From contig KV835869.1 of assembly GCA_001838165.1 (NCBI GenBank), positions 1 to 64,000 on the forward strand: 64,000 nt of DNA, given 5' to 3'. The notes below the pieces were generated by a model. The model was not told the origin of the DNA and ran no database searches. It was given only the letters and a program-made list of their open reading frames with translations. Position 1 is the first letter of the stretch; each line of letters begins with the position of its first letter. Origin of the DNA: Actinomyces sp. HMSC035G02. GTDB taxonomy: Bacteria; Actinomycetota; Actinomycetes; Actinomycetales; Actinomycetaceae. Shown piece after piece: positions 20,654 through 28,609 of the stretch. The position numbers were made by a program, and so were the translations under genes.

Positions 20654-20760
20654 GTCGCATGCAATTCCCCTGCGGCTACTGTAGAACTTGAAATTGCAGC
20701 GTTGGAATTGCAACGTTTTCAGACTTAGTTGAATCGTCACCCAATCGAATTGCATGTGAC
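20654..20760. repeat. Module of four GAATTGCA-type boxes
   Basis: GTCGCATGCAATTC (20654-20667) and GAATTGCATGTGAC (20747-20760) form an inverted pair matching 13 of 14. Between them are GAAATTGCAGCGTT (20690-20703) and GGAATTGCAACGTT (20704-20717), direct repeats matching 12 of 14. The stretch 20522-20653 between this module and the array shows nothing I can name. Confidence 0.55.
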
Positions 20761-20863
20761 TTTTACCTGGGTAGGCCCTGCGACCCCTCCAGCGTGCGCC
20801 ACATTGGCGGCACGTGGTGGATGGTGTTTGATGTGTGGTGGTAGTGCATTGCCTCTGCTTGAC

Positions 20864-20912
20864 GGCCAGGCCTCGCGGCCCCGCCGGCGCTCTCCACACT
20901 GGTGGCGCGTGG
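20864..20912. repeat. Partial copy of the palindromic element (right end)
   Basis: 49 bp matching 20320-20368 at 43 positions, same orientation (GGCCAGGCC... then CGGCGCTCTCCACACTGG). A weaker echo lies near 20796-20821. The two right-end copies therefore bracket the arrays in this gap. The remaining 20913-21134 must hold the infA promoter, but no clear boxes are seen. Confidence 0.7.
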
Positions 20913-21134
20913 CGAGCCCCGGCCTCGTCGTTATGGGGCGAACGATAACGGCGATTCTCCAAAATGTGATGCATTAAACGTGAGCGAACCGACAGGGACC
21001 CTGACTACCGCCGATGGGCGTCAATGCCGTAGAGTAGTTCCTCGGGCGTATCTGCATCCGGCATTCGTCGGTGCACTATGCCTAGCGGCATCCGCCGCAA
21101 CCTATCCGAGACATGTAGAGGATAAACGGAGGAT

Positions 21135-21356
21135 ATGGCGAAGAAAGACGGCGTCATTGAGATGGAAGGCACGGTCGTTGAGGCCCTGCCTAACGCGATG
21201 TTCCGTGTGGAACTGAAGAATGGCCACGTGGTTCTCGGCCACATTGCGGGAAAGATGCGTCAGCACTACATCCGCATCCTGCCCGAGGACCGAGTTGTCG
21301 TCGAGCTGAGTCCCTACGACCTCTCCCGAGGCCGTATCGTCTACCGCTACAAGTGA
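21135..21356 (+). CDS. infA: Translation initiation factor IF-1
   Basis: 73 residues, exact family length; an OB-fold protein that blocks the A site during initiation ([20 protein letters not shown]). A GGAGG sequence lies only two bases before the ATG (21128-21132), an unusually short spacing. It opens the alpha operon, and rpmJ follows after 40 bp. Confidence 0.98.
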   Translation: MAKKDGVIEMEGTVVEALPNAMFRVELKNGHVVLGHIAGKMRQHYIRILPEDRVVVELSPYDLSRGRIVYRYK

Positions 21357-21396
21357 CCCGACACAAACTGCCCGATGGGCAGTGGAGGTAACAACC

Positions 21397-21510
21397 ATGA
21401 AGGTCAAGCCGAGTGTCAAGAAGATCTGTGACAAGTGCAAGGTGATTCGTCGCCACGGCAACGTCATGGTCATCTGCGACAACCCCAGGCACAAGCAGCG
21501 CCAGGGCTGA
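21397..21510 (+). CDS. rpmJ: 50S ribosomal protein L36
   Basis: 37 residues, [20 protein letters not shown] at the start. The zinc ligands Cys11, Cys14, Cys27 and His32 are all present, the zinc-binding form. GTGGAGG lies before ATG 21397. This is the usual position between infA and rpsM. Confidence 0.97.
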   Translation: MKVKPSVKKICDKCKVIRRHGNVMVICDNPRHKQRQG

Positions 21511-21658
21511 GTCCCGCTGCGACCCGCGGGGCACTAAGCCCCACAGCATCACTCTAAGCACCCACCCGTGGGTGACCCTCGGTTCGGAGGCCGAGGCCGG
21601 GCTGCTCGCCCGGACTGAGCGATGACGACCTCCGATGAACAACTGGAGCAACATCACC

Positions 21659-22033
21659 ATGGCACGTATTGCCGGCGTCGACCTCCCCCGCGAGAAGCGG
21701 CTCGAGATCGCGCTCACATACATCTACGGAGTCGGCCGCACCCGCGCGGCAGAGACCCTCGCCGCCACCGGCGTCAGCCCGGACACTCGCGTGAAGGACG
21801 CGACGGAAGAGGAACTCGTCAAGCTTCGTGACTACATTGAGGCAAACTTCAAGGTTGAGGGTGACCTCCGCCGTGAGGTTCAGGCCGACATTCGTCGCAA
21901 GATCGAAATCGGTTCGTACCAGGGCCTTCGCCACCGTCGTGGCCTGCCGGTCCACGGTCAGCGCACCAAGACCAACGCGCGTACCCGCAAGGGCCCCAAG
22001 CGCACCGTTGCAGGCAAGAAGAAGGCCAAGTAA
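21659..22033 (+). CDS. rpsM: 30S ribosomal protein S13
   Basis: 124 residues from ATG 21659 ([14 protein letters not shown]). An in-frame ATG eight codons earlier (21635) is less likely, because GGAG at 21645-21648 serves the later one and the family begins at MARIAG. S13 contacts P-site tRNA and bridges to L5. The C-terminal [23 protein letters not shown] tail is typical. Confidence 0.97.
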   Translation: MARIAGVDLPREKRLEIALTYIYGVGRTRAAETLAATGVSPDTRVKDATEEELVKLRDYIEANFKVEGDLRREVQADIRRKIEIGSYQGLRHRRGLPVHGQRTKTNARTRKGPKRTVAGKKKAK

Positions 22034-22094
22034 GGCCTAGGAGAGCGAATCCCTTCGGGGTAGCTTTCCGCGACAAGAAGGAACTGAACCAGAA

Positions 22095-22505
22095 ATGGCA
22101 GCAGCAAAGACCTCGCGCTCGGGCGGTGCCCGCAAGCCGCGTCGCAAGATTTCCAAGAACGTCACCAACGGCCACGCCTACATCAAGTCGACGTTCAACA
22201 ACACCATCGTTTCCCTCACGGACACCACGGGCGCGGTTGTCGCCTGGGCGTCCTCCGGCCAGGTTGGCTTCAAGGGTTCGCGTAAGTCCACCCCCTTCGC
22301 CGCGCAGCTCGCGGCCGAGGCTGCGGCTCGTCGCGCCCAGGAGCACGGCATGAAGAAGGTTGACGTTTTCGTGAAGGGTCCCGGCTCCGGCCGTGAGACC
22401 GCGATCCGTTCCCTCCAGGCCGCCGGCCTCGAGATCGGTTCGATCCAGGACGTCACGCCTCAGGCCTTCAACGGCACCCGCCCGCCGAAGCGCCGCCGCG
22501 GCTGA
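22095..22505 (+). CDS. rpsK: 30S ribosomal protein S11
   Basis: 136 residues. S11 lies on the 30S platform at the E site. [18 protein letters not shown] and the C-terminal [15 protein letters not shown] are hallmarks. In many bacteria rpsD follows; here there is no S4 gene and rpoA is next after 124 bp. Confidence 0.97.
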   Translation: MAAAKTSRSGGARKPRRKISKNVTNGHAYIKSTFNNTIVSLTDTTGAVVAWASSGQVGFKGSRKSTPFAAQLAAEAAARRAQEHGMKKVDVFVKGPGSGRETAIRSLQAAGLEIGSIQDVTPQAFNGTRPPKRRRG

Positions 22506-22514
22506 CTTGCGGAC

Positions 22515-22580
22515 GGGAGGGCATTGCCCTCCCCACGTCTGAACCTTCGGGTTCTTACTCCCTTAGCCTGCTTCAGCAGG
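22515..22580 (+). promoter_or_regulatory. Three consecutive hairpins between rpsK and rpoA
   Basis: GGGAGGGC-ATT-GCCCTCCC (22515-22533), GAACCTTCGGGTTC (22541-22554) and CCTGCTTCAGCAGG (22567-22580) follow one another at the place where rpsD sits in other genomes. They may attenuate or protect the rpoA mRNA; no T-run marks a full terminator. Confidence 0.5.
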
Positions 22581-22629
22581 TTCCCATATCCGGTGTCATA
22601 TAGCGGGCACCGGCCAGAAAGGAATAGAC

Positions 22630-23625
22630 GTGCTCATTGCAGAGCGACCCATCCTGACCGAAGAAAAGGTCAGCGACCTGCGCTCCCGTTTCACCCTGGA
22701 GCCCCTCGAGCCCGGGTTCGGCTACACGCTGGGTAACTCCCTGCGTCGTACCCTCCTGTCCTCGATTCCGGGTGCAGCGGTGACGTCCATCCGTATTGAT
22801 GGCGTCCCCCACGAGTTCCGCACGATCGAAGGTGTGAAGGAAGATGTCGCTGAGATCATCCTGAACATCAAGCAGATCGTCCTGTCCAGCGAGAACGACG
22901 AGCCTGTCGTCATGTACCTGCGGAAGGCTGGCCCCGGCGAGGTTCTCGCCGGAGACATCACGCCTCCCGCCGGCGTGGAGATCCACAACCCCGATCTGCA
23001 CCTTGCCACCCTCAACGAGAAGGGCAAGCTGGAGATCGAGCTGACCGTCGAGCGTGGCCGCGGCTACGTGTCGGCCGCTCAGAACAAGGATCCGCAGGCC
23101 GAGATCTCTCGCATTCCGATTGATTCGATCTACTCGCCCGTCGTCAAGGTGACCTACAAGGTCGAGGCGACGCGTGTTGAGCAGCGCACCGACTTTGATC
23201 GCCTCGTCATCGACGTGGAGACCAAGCCGGCCATCACCCCGCGCGATGCCCTGGCCTCGGCCGGCAAGACGCTGGTGGAGCTGTTCGGCCTCATGCGTGA
23301 ACTGAACGAGGAAGCGGAAGGCATCGAGGTGGGTCCGTCCACCACCGACGCCACCCTCGCAGCCGATCTGGCTCTCCCGATCGAGAACCTGAACCTGCAG
23401 TCGCGTTCCTACAACGCGCTGCGTCGCCGCGGCATCCTGACCGTTGGCGAGCTGGTTGCTCACTCGGAGGCCGACCTGCTCGACATCCGCAACTTCGGCA
23501 CCAAGTCGATCGAAGAGATCAAGGAGTCCCTGGCGGCCCTTGGTATGACGCTGAAGGACTCGGTCATGCCGAGCTTCGGCGACTCGGAGTCCGCCGCGAT
23601 CTTTTCGGACGACCAGTCCATCTGA
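22630..23625 (+). CDS. rpoA: DNA-directed RNA polymerase subunit alpha
   Basis: 331 residues: N-terminal assembly domain (about 1-230, with [21 protein letters not shown]), linker, then the C-terminal DNA-binding domain (about 250-310, with [16 protein letters not shown] and [14 protein letters not shown]). The start is GTG 22630 after AGAAAGGAA. It is followed by rplQ, the standard partner. Confidence 0.98.
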   Translation: MLIAERPILTEEKVSDLRSRFTLEPLEPGFGYTLGNSLRRTLLSSIPGAAVTSIRIDGVPHEFRTIEGVKEDVAEIILNIKQIVLSSENDEPVVMYLRKAGPGEVLAGDITPPAGVEIHNPDLHLATLNEKGKLEIELTVERGRGYVSAAQNKDPQAEISRIPIDSIYSPVVKVTYKVEATRVEQRTDFDRLVIDVETKPAITPRDALASAGKTLVELFGLMRELNEEAEGIEVGPSTTDATLAADLALPIENLNLQSRSYNALRRRGILTVGELVAHSEADLLDIRNFGTKSIEEIKESLAALGMTLKDSVMPSFGDSESAAIFSDDQSI

Positions 23626-23668
23626 CCCCGTGCGTCCGATGGACGCATTGAATCCGTAGGAGAAACTC

Positions 23669-24238
23669 ATGCCCACCCCCAAGAAGGGTGCTCGTCTGGG
23701 CGGTAGCCCGGCACACCAGAAGCTGATCCTGTCGAACCTGGCAGCTCAGCTCATCGAACACCGTGCGATCACGACCACGGAGGCCAAGGCCAAGGCCCTG
23801 CGCCCCTACGTCGAGAAGCTCATCACCAAGGCCAAGCGTGGCGACCAGCACGCCCGCCGCACGGTCATGAAGAAGATCCCCAACAAGGGCATCGTCGCGA
23901 TCCTCTTCGAGGAGCTCGTTCCCGCGATGGATTCCGAGCGCGCCGGCGGCTACACCCGCCTCATCCGCGTCGGCAACCGCAAGGGTGACAACGCTCCCCT
24001 GATGCGCATTGAGCTCGTCATGGAGAAGGTCGAGAAGAAGGCCGTCGTGAAGGCTGCCGAGAAGACCGCTGCGAAGGCCGTCGCCGACGAGGCCGAGAAG
24101 GCTGCCGAGGCTGCCGCCGAGCGCGCCGAAGAGGCTCGTGAGGAAGGCGATCTCGCCAAGGCCAACGAGGCCGAGGAAATCGCCGAGGAGGCCGGCAAGG
24201 AGGCTGACGCCGCCGAGCAGGTCGCCGACGAGAAGTGA
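23669..24238 (+). CDS. rplQ: 50S ribosomal protein L17 with acidic C-terminal extension
   Basis: 189 residues. The first 120 are normal L17 ([17 protein letters not shown]). The last 65 are an Ala/Glu/Lys helix-forming tail, a kind of extension seen in several actinobacterial L17 proteins. L17 sits near the tunnel exit. TAGGAG precedes ATG 23669. It is the last gene of the alpha operon. Confidence 0.96.
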   Translation: MPTPKKGARLGGSPAHQKLILSNLAAQLIEHRAITTTEAKAKALRPYVEKLITKAKRGDQHARRTVMKKIPNKGIVAILFEELVPAMDSERAGGYTRLIRVGNRKGDNAPLMRIELVMEKVEKKAVVKAAEKTAAKAVADEAEKAAEAAAERAEEAREEGDLAKANEAEEIAEEAGKEADAAEQVADEK

Positions 24239-24266
24239 TCGTGAGTCACTGATCAACTCGAGCATT

Positions 24267-24300
24267 GGGCCGGACATTCCGCGAGGAGTGTCCGGCCCTT
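24267..24300 (+). terminator. Terminator after rplQ
   Basis: A perfect 10-bp stem (GGGCCGGACA and complement) with a 12-nt loop and a short CTT tail, 28 bp after the rplQ stop. Confidence 0.65.
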
Positions 24301-24323
24301 GCCGTATCCGGTAGCCTGAAGTC

Positions 24324-25073
24324 ATGACTCGTGAGATGACGTTGGCGATTGACTGCGGCGGCGGTGGTATTAAGGGTTCCGTCGTGGATGAGCGCGGCAC
24401 CATGATGGCCCCGCCTCGCAGGGTGCCCACTCCCTACCCGCTGCCTCCCGAGCTTCTCGTGGAAACCGTTATCGGCCTCGCGCGTGAGCTTCCCGCTGCG
24501 ACGCGCGTGACGATGGGGATGCCGGGCATGATCCGCCACGGTGTCGTTATCGCGACCCCTCACTACATCACGCGCGACGGGCCGCGTTCGCGCGTGTTGC
24601 CCGAGCTCGTGGAGCGGTGGGACCACTTCGACATGGGTCGGGCGATCGAAGCGGCCCTCGGCCTGCCCACCAAGGTTCTCAACGACGCCGAAGTCGCCGG
24701 CGCTGGGGCCATTACGGGACGCGGTCTCGAAATGATCATCACCCTGGGAACGGGCCTCGGTAACGCGGTGTTTGACGGCGGTCAGCTGGCGCCTCATGTC
24801 GAGGTCTCGCAGGGGCCCGTTCGGTGGGGCCTGACCTACGACGACTACATCGGCGAGCATGAGCGCCTGCGTCTGGGCGATGTGCACTGGTCGCGCCGCG
24901 TTCGTCGCGTCGTGGATGGCCTGCGCCCCATGTACATGTGGGACCGCCTCTACTTGGGCGGCGGTAACTCCAAGCGCATCACGGCCTCGAACCTGCGCCT
25001 CATGGGCGATGACGTGATCGTCGTGCCCAATGACGCGGGCATTATCGGCGGCGTTCGGGCGTGGGAGCTGTGA
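24324..25073 (+). CDS. ROK-family sugar kinase, polyphosphate-glucokinase-like
   Basis: 249 residues (or 245 from ATG 24336). Actin-fold sugar kinase. The phosphate loop IDCGGGGIKGSVVD is near residue 9. The catalytic-Asp motif is LNDAEVAGAG, and the second phosphate loop TLGTGLGNAVFDGG is close to that of polyphosphate/ATP glucokinases. Expected reaction: glucose to glucose-6-phosphate with polyP or ATP. The zinc-binding CxCGxxGC of many ROK proteins is absent, as in PpgK. The end overlaps truA by four bases. Confidence 0.75.
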   Translation: MTREMTLAIDCGGGGIKGSVVDERGTMMAPPRRVPTPYPLPPELLVETVIGLARELPAATRVTMGMPGMIRHGVVIATPHYITRDGPRSRVLPELVERWDHFDMGRAIEAALGLPTKVLNDAEVAGAGAITGRGLEMIITLGTGLGNAVFDGGQLAPHVEVSQGPVRWGLTYDDYIGEHERLRLGDVHWSRRVRRVVDGLRPMYMWDRLYLGGGNSKRITASNLRLMGDDVIVVPNDAGIIGGVRAWEL

Positions 25074-25978
25074 GCGCGCGGCGCCTGCGCCTCGACCTGG
25101 GCTACGACGGCACCGATTTTCGAGGCTGGGCCGCCCAGCCCGGACTGCGTACCGTCCAGGGTGAGGTCGAGGTGGCGCTGGCCATGGCCTCGCGCGAAGA
25201 AATCACGACGACGGTCGCCGGTCGTACCGACGCGGGAGTTCATGCGCGTCACCAGGTCTGTCACGCGGACATTTCCGAGGCCGCCTGGGCGCGGCTGTCG
25301 CCCAGGGGAGGGGAGTCCGATGAGGCGGCCGTGGCCTCCTCGATTGTCCGCCGACTCAACAAGATCCTCTCCGGTCGCTACGGCGAGCGCGCTCGTGGCC
25401 GCGACCTTGCTGCCGCGCGGGGGACCTGCGACGTGCGCATCTACTCGGCCGCCGTCGTCGACCCCAGTTTCGACGCGCGCTTCTCCGCCCTCGGGCGCTC
25501 CTACGCCTACCGGGTGTCCGACCGTCCCGAGCCCCTCGGGCGCTGGGATCGCCTCTGGGTCGAAGAAACCCTCGACGAGGCTGGCATGAACGAGGCCGGG
25601 GCCGCCCTCCTCGGGGAACACGACTTCCTTGGGTTCTGTCGGCCGCGCGAGGGAGCCACGACGATCCGCACGCTGCGCACCCTGCGCGCCGAGCGTGACT
25701 CCGACGGAACCCTCGTTTTTCGGGTCGAGGCGGACGCTTTCTGCCACTCAATGGTCCGCTCCCTGGTGGGGGCGCTGCTCCTGGTCGGTTCGGGCGCGCG
25801 CGACATCGACTACCCGGCGCAGATCCTGCGGGCACGATCCCGCTCTGAGGCTGCGCCGATCGCGCCCGCACACGGGCTCACCCTCGAGGGCGTGGAGTAC
25901 CCCGATCCCTCGCAGTGGGGCACGCGAGCCGAGCAGGCCCGGGCCAGGCGCGACACGTGCTGCGGCGACGACGGCTGA
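25070..25978 (+). CDS. truA: tRNA pseudouridine(38-40) synthase
   Basis: 302 residues from GTG 25070, which overlaps the preceding stop (GTGA); a GTG nine bases earlier is possible. The catalytic Asp54 lies in AGRTDAGVHARHQV. GYDGTDFRGWAAQP near the start and the C-terminal FCHSMVRSLVGALLLVG are typical. An insertion rich in Glu/Arg near residues 72-110 gives slightly more than usual length. Position between rplQ and rplM is common in Gram-positive bacteria. Confidence 0.95.
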   Translation: MSARRLRLDLGYDGTDFRGWAAQPGLRTVQGEVEVALAMASREEITTTVAGRTDAGVHARHQVCHADISEAAWARLSPRGGESDEAAVASSIVRRLNKILSGRYGERARGRDLAAARGTCDVRIYSAAVVDPSFDARFSALGRSYAYRVSDRPEPLGRWDRLWVEETLDEAGMNEAGAALLGEHDFLGFCRPREGATTIRTLRTLRAERDSDGTLVFRVEADAFCHSMVRSLVGALLLVGSGARDIDYPAQILRARSRSEAAPIAPAHGLTLEGVEYPDPSQWGTRAEQARARRDTCCGDDG

Positions 25979-26005
25979 GGAATGTGACACAGTATTCGCC
26001 GCGCT

Positions 26006-26034
26006 TTGACCGCCGGGCTGCGCACAGATAATAT
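26006..26034 (+). promoter_or_regulatory. Strong rplM-rpsI promoter
   Basis: TTGACC (26006-26011), 17 bp, TAATAT (26029-26034): the best sigma-70-type match in the window. The roughly 140-nt leader to rplM contains paired GC-rich segments and could be the L13 autoregulatory region; no named element is recognised. Confidence 0.8.
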
Positions 26035-26181
26035 GGCTAGTGCTGTGCGTCAGCAGAGTACCTAGTGTCTCCCACTCGCTAGGAGCGCTCGCCGACGCCT
26101 CGCGCGAACCGTTTCATCGCGGATGCCCCCGGAAAAACCGGCGCGGCGTCCCATGACCAAGAAGAATTGAAGGTTACGCCC

Positions 26182-26625
26182 GTGCGCACCTATTCACCCA
26201 AGCCTGGGGACGCGGACAAGAAGTGGTACGTCATTGACGCCACCGACGTCGTCCTCGGTCGCCTGGCAGCCCAGACCGCTGCCCTCCTCCGTGGGAAGCA
26301 CAAGCCGACGTTCGCCCCTCACATGGACATGGGCGACTACGTCATCATCATCAACGCGGACAAGGTCGCTCTGACCGGCAAGAAGCTGGACCAGAAGATG
26401 GCCTACCGTCACTCCGGTCGTCCCGGTGGCCTGACCGCGACCGCTTACCGTGACCTCCTCGCCGCGACGCCTGAGCGCGCCGTCGAGAAGGCCGTTAAGG
26501 GCATGCTTCCTCACAACTCCCTCGGCCGCGCGCAGTTCAAGAAGCTGCACGTTTACGCTGGCCCGGAGCACCCCCACGCCGGCCAGTCGCCGGTTCCCTA
26601 CGAACTGACCCAGGTGGCTCAGTGA
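26182..26625 (+). CDS. rplM: 50S ribosomal protein L13
   Basis: 147 residues from GTG 26182, exactly the usual length. The frame has an earlier TTG (26167), but GAAGG at 26169-26173 fits the [18 protein letters not shown] and [25 protein letters not shown] are signatures. Forms an operon with rpsI. Confidence 0.96.
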   Translation: MRTYSPKPGDADKKWYVIDATDVVLGRLAAQTAALLRGKHKPTFAPHMDMGDYVIIINADKVALTGKKLDQKMAYRHSGRPGGLTATAYRDLLAATPERAVEKAVKGMLPHNSLGRAQFKKLHVYAGPEHPHAGQSPVPYELTQVAQ

Positions 26626-26663
26626 CCTTCGGTCGCTGAACGCCTTTGACCCTGAGGAGAACC

Positions 26664-27155
26664 GTGGCTGAGACCATCGTTTCCGCTGAGCTGGACGAGG
26701 AAGTCGTCCCCAGCTCTTACACGTCCGAGACCGAGTCGGCTCCCGCCGGCGCCGGTCAGTCCATCACCGCGCCCGGCGCGGGCCTGGGCCGCCGCAAGGA
26801 GGCCGTCGCCCGCGTTCGCCTGGTCCCCGGCTCCGGCAAGTGGACCATCAACGGTCGCACCCTTGAGGACTACTTCCCCAACAAGCTGCACCAGCAGCTG
26901 GTGAAGTCCCCCTTCGTGCTGCTCGACATTGACGGCCGCTTCGACGTCATCGCCCGCATCAACGGCGGTGGCATTTCCGGCCAGGCCGGCGCTCTGCGCC
27001 TCGGCGTGTCGCGCGCCCTCAACGAGATCGACCGCGACGCGAACCGTCCGGCCCTCAAGAAGGCTGGCTTCCTGACCCGCGATGCCCGCGCCACCGAGCG
27101 TAAGAAGGCAGGCCTCAAGAAGGCCCGCAAGGCTTCGCAGTTCTCGAAGCGCTGA
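26664..27155 (+). CDS. rpsI: 30S ribosomal protein S9
   Basis: 163 residues from GTG 26664 behind GAGGAGA (26654-26660). A 35-residue acidic N-terminal extension precedes the normal fold ([17 protein letters not shown]). The C-terminal ...KASQFSKR tail, whose last Arg touches P-site tRNA, is intact. A terminator follows at once. Confidence 0.96.
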   Translation: MAETIVSAELDEEVVPSSYTSETESAPAGAGQSITAPGAGLGRRKEAVARVRLVPGSGKWTINGRTLEDYFPNKLHQQLVKSPFVLLDIDGRFDVIARINGGGISGQAGALRLGVSRALNEIDRDANRPALKKAGFLTRDARATERKKAGLKKARKASQFSKR

Positions 27156-27178
27156 TTTCACTCAGCACATTTTCTGTC

Positions 27179-27210
27179 GGCCGCGTCCCGCTCCTGCGGG
27201 GCGCGGCCTT
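27179..27210 (+). terminator. Terminator after rpsI
   Basis: A 13-bp stem (GGCCGCGTCCCGC with GCGGGGCGCGGCC, one G-T pair), TCCT loop, then TTCGTCT. It begins the 1.45-kb gene-free island up to glmM. Confidence 0.8.
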
Positions 27211-27250
27211 CGTCTACCCTCCTGCGCGTACCGCGATGTGGGGTTATAGG

Positions 27251-27460
27251 ACACTAGGCGTTGCTTGCGGCCCCACGGGTGTTCCGGGCGCCGGAGGGGC
27301 CGGCCGCTGTGCGTGCCGGTGGGCGGCGGCCCGCCCGCGAGCCGTCCGCGCCGCGAGCTTCGCTCGGCGCGTCGTCTCGAAGCCCGGCCAGGCCCCGCCA
27401 CCGCCCACCGGCACCGCGGCAGATCCCTCCGGCGCCCTCCACACCAGTGGAGCCTAGTGT
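27251..27460. repeat. Palindromic intergenic element, copy 2 (210 bp)
   Basis: The ends are perfect inverted repeats ACACTAGGC (27251-27259) and GCCTAGTGT (27452-27460). Most of each arm also pairs: GGGCGCCGGAGGG on the left faces CCCTCCGGCGCCC on the right, and GTGCCGGTGGGCGG faces CCGCCCACCGGCAC. The middle holds GCGAGCTTCGCTCGGCGCG, shared with the copy at 20235-20364. It begins 41 bp past the rpsI terminator. It looks like a non-autonomous mobile or REP-type element; no transposase is nearby. Confidence 0.8.
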
Positions 27461-27475
27461 GCTTGCGTATGGTTC

Positions 27476-27542
27476 GGCGCGTCGGCTCGTTGTCTGGCCA
27501 GGCCCTGCCGCCGCCCATGGGCACCCCAGCCGTGCCCTCCGG
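27476..27542. repeat. Partial tandem copy of the palindromic element
   Basis: 67 bp matching 27366-27432 at 53 positions without gaps, offset by 110 bp, in the same orientation. It ends in CCGTGCCCTCCGG. Confidence 0.7.
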
Positions 27543-27600
27543 TCCTTCTAATGTGGTCTGCTTCGTCGTGCTGAGATTTCGGGATGCCCCGATGCGTGTT

Positions 27601-27781
27601 GTTACAAACGTCGTCAATCGGAGGTGTTTTTCGTGTGGATTTCTGATCCGTTGTTACAAACGTCGTCAATCCGATGGCTTTTTCGCCGAAAATCAAGGTT
27701 TTTGGACGCAGATTGACGACGTTTGTAACATGAGCACTCGCAAGGGGGTTCAAATTGCTTCGGTTTGACGACGTTTGTAAC
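27601..27781. repeat. Nested 2+2 inverted array of a 19-bp motif
   Basis: GTTACAAACGTCGTCAATC occurs at 27601-27619 and 27653-27671, and inverted at 27711-27729 and 27763-27781 (last copy 18 of 19, others identical). Start-to-start spacing is 52, 58, 52, so both pairs share one axis at base 27691. The intervening 33-39 bp are unrelated. The exact symmetry suggests either paired protein sites or a very large RNA/DNA hairpin. Confidence 0.85.
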
Positions 27782-27867
27782 GCTGGCTGCCCACCGGTCG
27801 CTCAGTCAGGCAGGCATGCCTCCTCCACATTCATGAAAGTCCTTGTTACGGCGAGACCTACACCCGA

Positions 27868-27928
27868 TCGGGAAGATTCAACCCCTTCTGATCGGGTTGA
27901 ATCCTCCCGATGAGGTTGAACCTTCCGA
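27868..27928. repeat. Stem-loop plus a third copy of its arm
   Basis: GGGAAGATTCAACCC (27870-27884) pairs with GGGTTGAATCCTCCC (27894-27908) at 14 of 15 positions around a 9-nt loop. A third, inverted copy GGTTGAACCTTCCGA lies at 27914-27928 and could compete for the left arm. No T-run follows. Confidence 0.7.
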
Positions 27929-27955
27929 ACCTCTGCCGATCTCGAAGCCAGTGGT

Positions 27956-28033
27956 GGGGGGTTTTGCACTACACGAAGCCTTCTGGGCCCGTGTCATCGG
28001 CGTGTCGGAGCCTCATGTAGTGCAATTCCCCCC
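27956..28033. repeat. 22-bp inverted repeat with 34-bp spacer
   Basis: Left arm 27956-27977 starts with six G then TTTTGCACTACA; right arm 28012-28033 has TGTAGTGCAATT then six C. Two central A/T positions and one other differ. A roughly 70-codon frame crosses the region but has no good start or family likeness. Confidence 0.7.
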
Positions 28034-28072
28034 GTTTGGTGGCGATGAGGTTGTGACGTGAATCGGTGTGCT

Positions 28073-28147
28073 CGCCAAACTGCAGACCCATTGGGTGAAA
28101 ACAGCCGGAAATCGGTTAATTTGAGGCAATGGGTCTGCACTTTGGCG
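28073..28147. repeat. 21-bp inverted repeat with 33-bp spacer
   Basis: CGCCAAACTGCAGACCCATTG minus one base is 20 nt, so only its core is given: CTGCAGACCCATTG (28080-28093) faces CAATGGGTCTGCAC (28127-28140). Over the full 21-bp arms 20 of 21 positions pair. Axis at 28110. Confidence 0.75.
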
Positions 28148-28175
28148 GATTCGGTGTCAATCTCGGCGCGCTGCT

Positions 28176-28323
28176 CGCACGCGAACCCCTGAACATGCGC
28201 GTTAACCCTTTGATACGCACGCAAACCCCTAGACATGCGCCTGGGCGGCGGTGCCCAGGTGCATGTCATCGGGCCCGCGTGCGGGTCATCAGGCCAACGT
28301 GCGGATGAGAGGGCCCACACGCG
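28176..28323. repeat. Dyad-symmetric 3+3 array, 20-bp period, central hairpin
   Basis: 25-bp units start at 28176, 28196 and 28216, sharing CGCAC/TGCGC-type ends every 20 bp. A hairpin CTGGGC-(6)-GCCCAG occupies 28241-28258. Inverted units follow at 28259, 28279 and 28299. Mirror pairs match at 18, 16 and 12 of 25, from inside out, exactly about 28249.5. The remaining 28324-28609 before glmM shows no gene or clear element; TACCCT at 28569-28574 is a weak -10 candidate. Confidence 0.7.
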
Positions 28324-28609
28324 CAGGATGCCTTCACAGAAACAGAAGTGGGCCTGACGGCTCGCAGGCGTCCCGACGCTCCCCATGGCTCCTCGGAGAC
28401 GACAGAGGCGGGACCCCGAAGGATCCCGACCCTCGTTGCGTGCGGCGGCCTCGCCGTCGGCACCGAAAAGTCACGCTACCAGCAACACGTAGAGTCCTAT
28501 GACCCGGGATGTGAGCGTCTCCGCTGTCCGTGCCCCGGCCTCGTGAAAATGAGCGGGCGCGAACGCGGTACCCTTAGACCAGTCGTATGACCCACTGAAC
28601 GGAGACACT

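Noticed and set aside
27265..27768. 167-codon forward open frame
   Set aside because: Arg/Pro/Ala-rich translation of the palindromic repeat; no family and no start signal.
27843..28061. Short forward open frame of 72 codons
   Set aside because: It lies across two palindromic modules, lacks a ribosome-binding site and has no protein-like pattern.
28176..28323. CRISPR or integron attC array
   Set aside because: Units overlap without spacers and mirror about a centre; no integrase or cas gene is present, and attC core sites are not seen.
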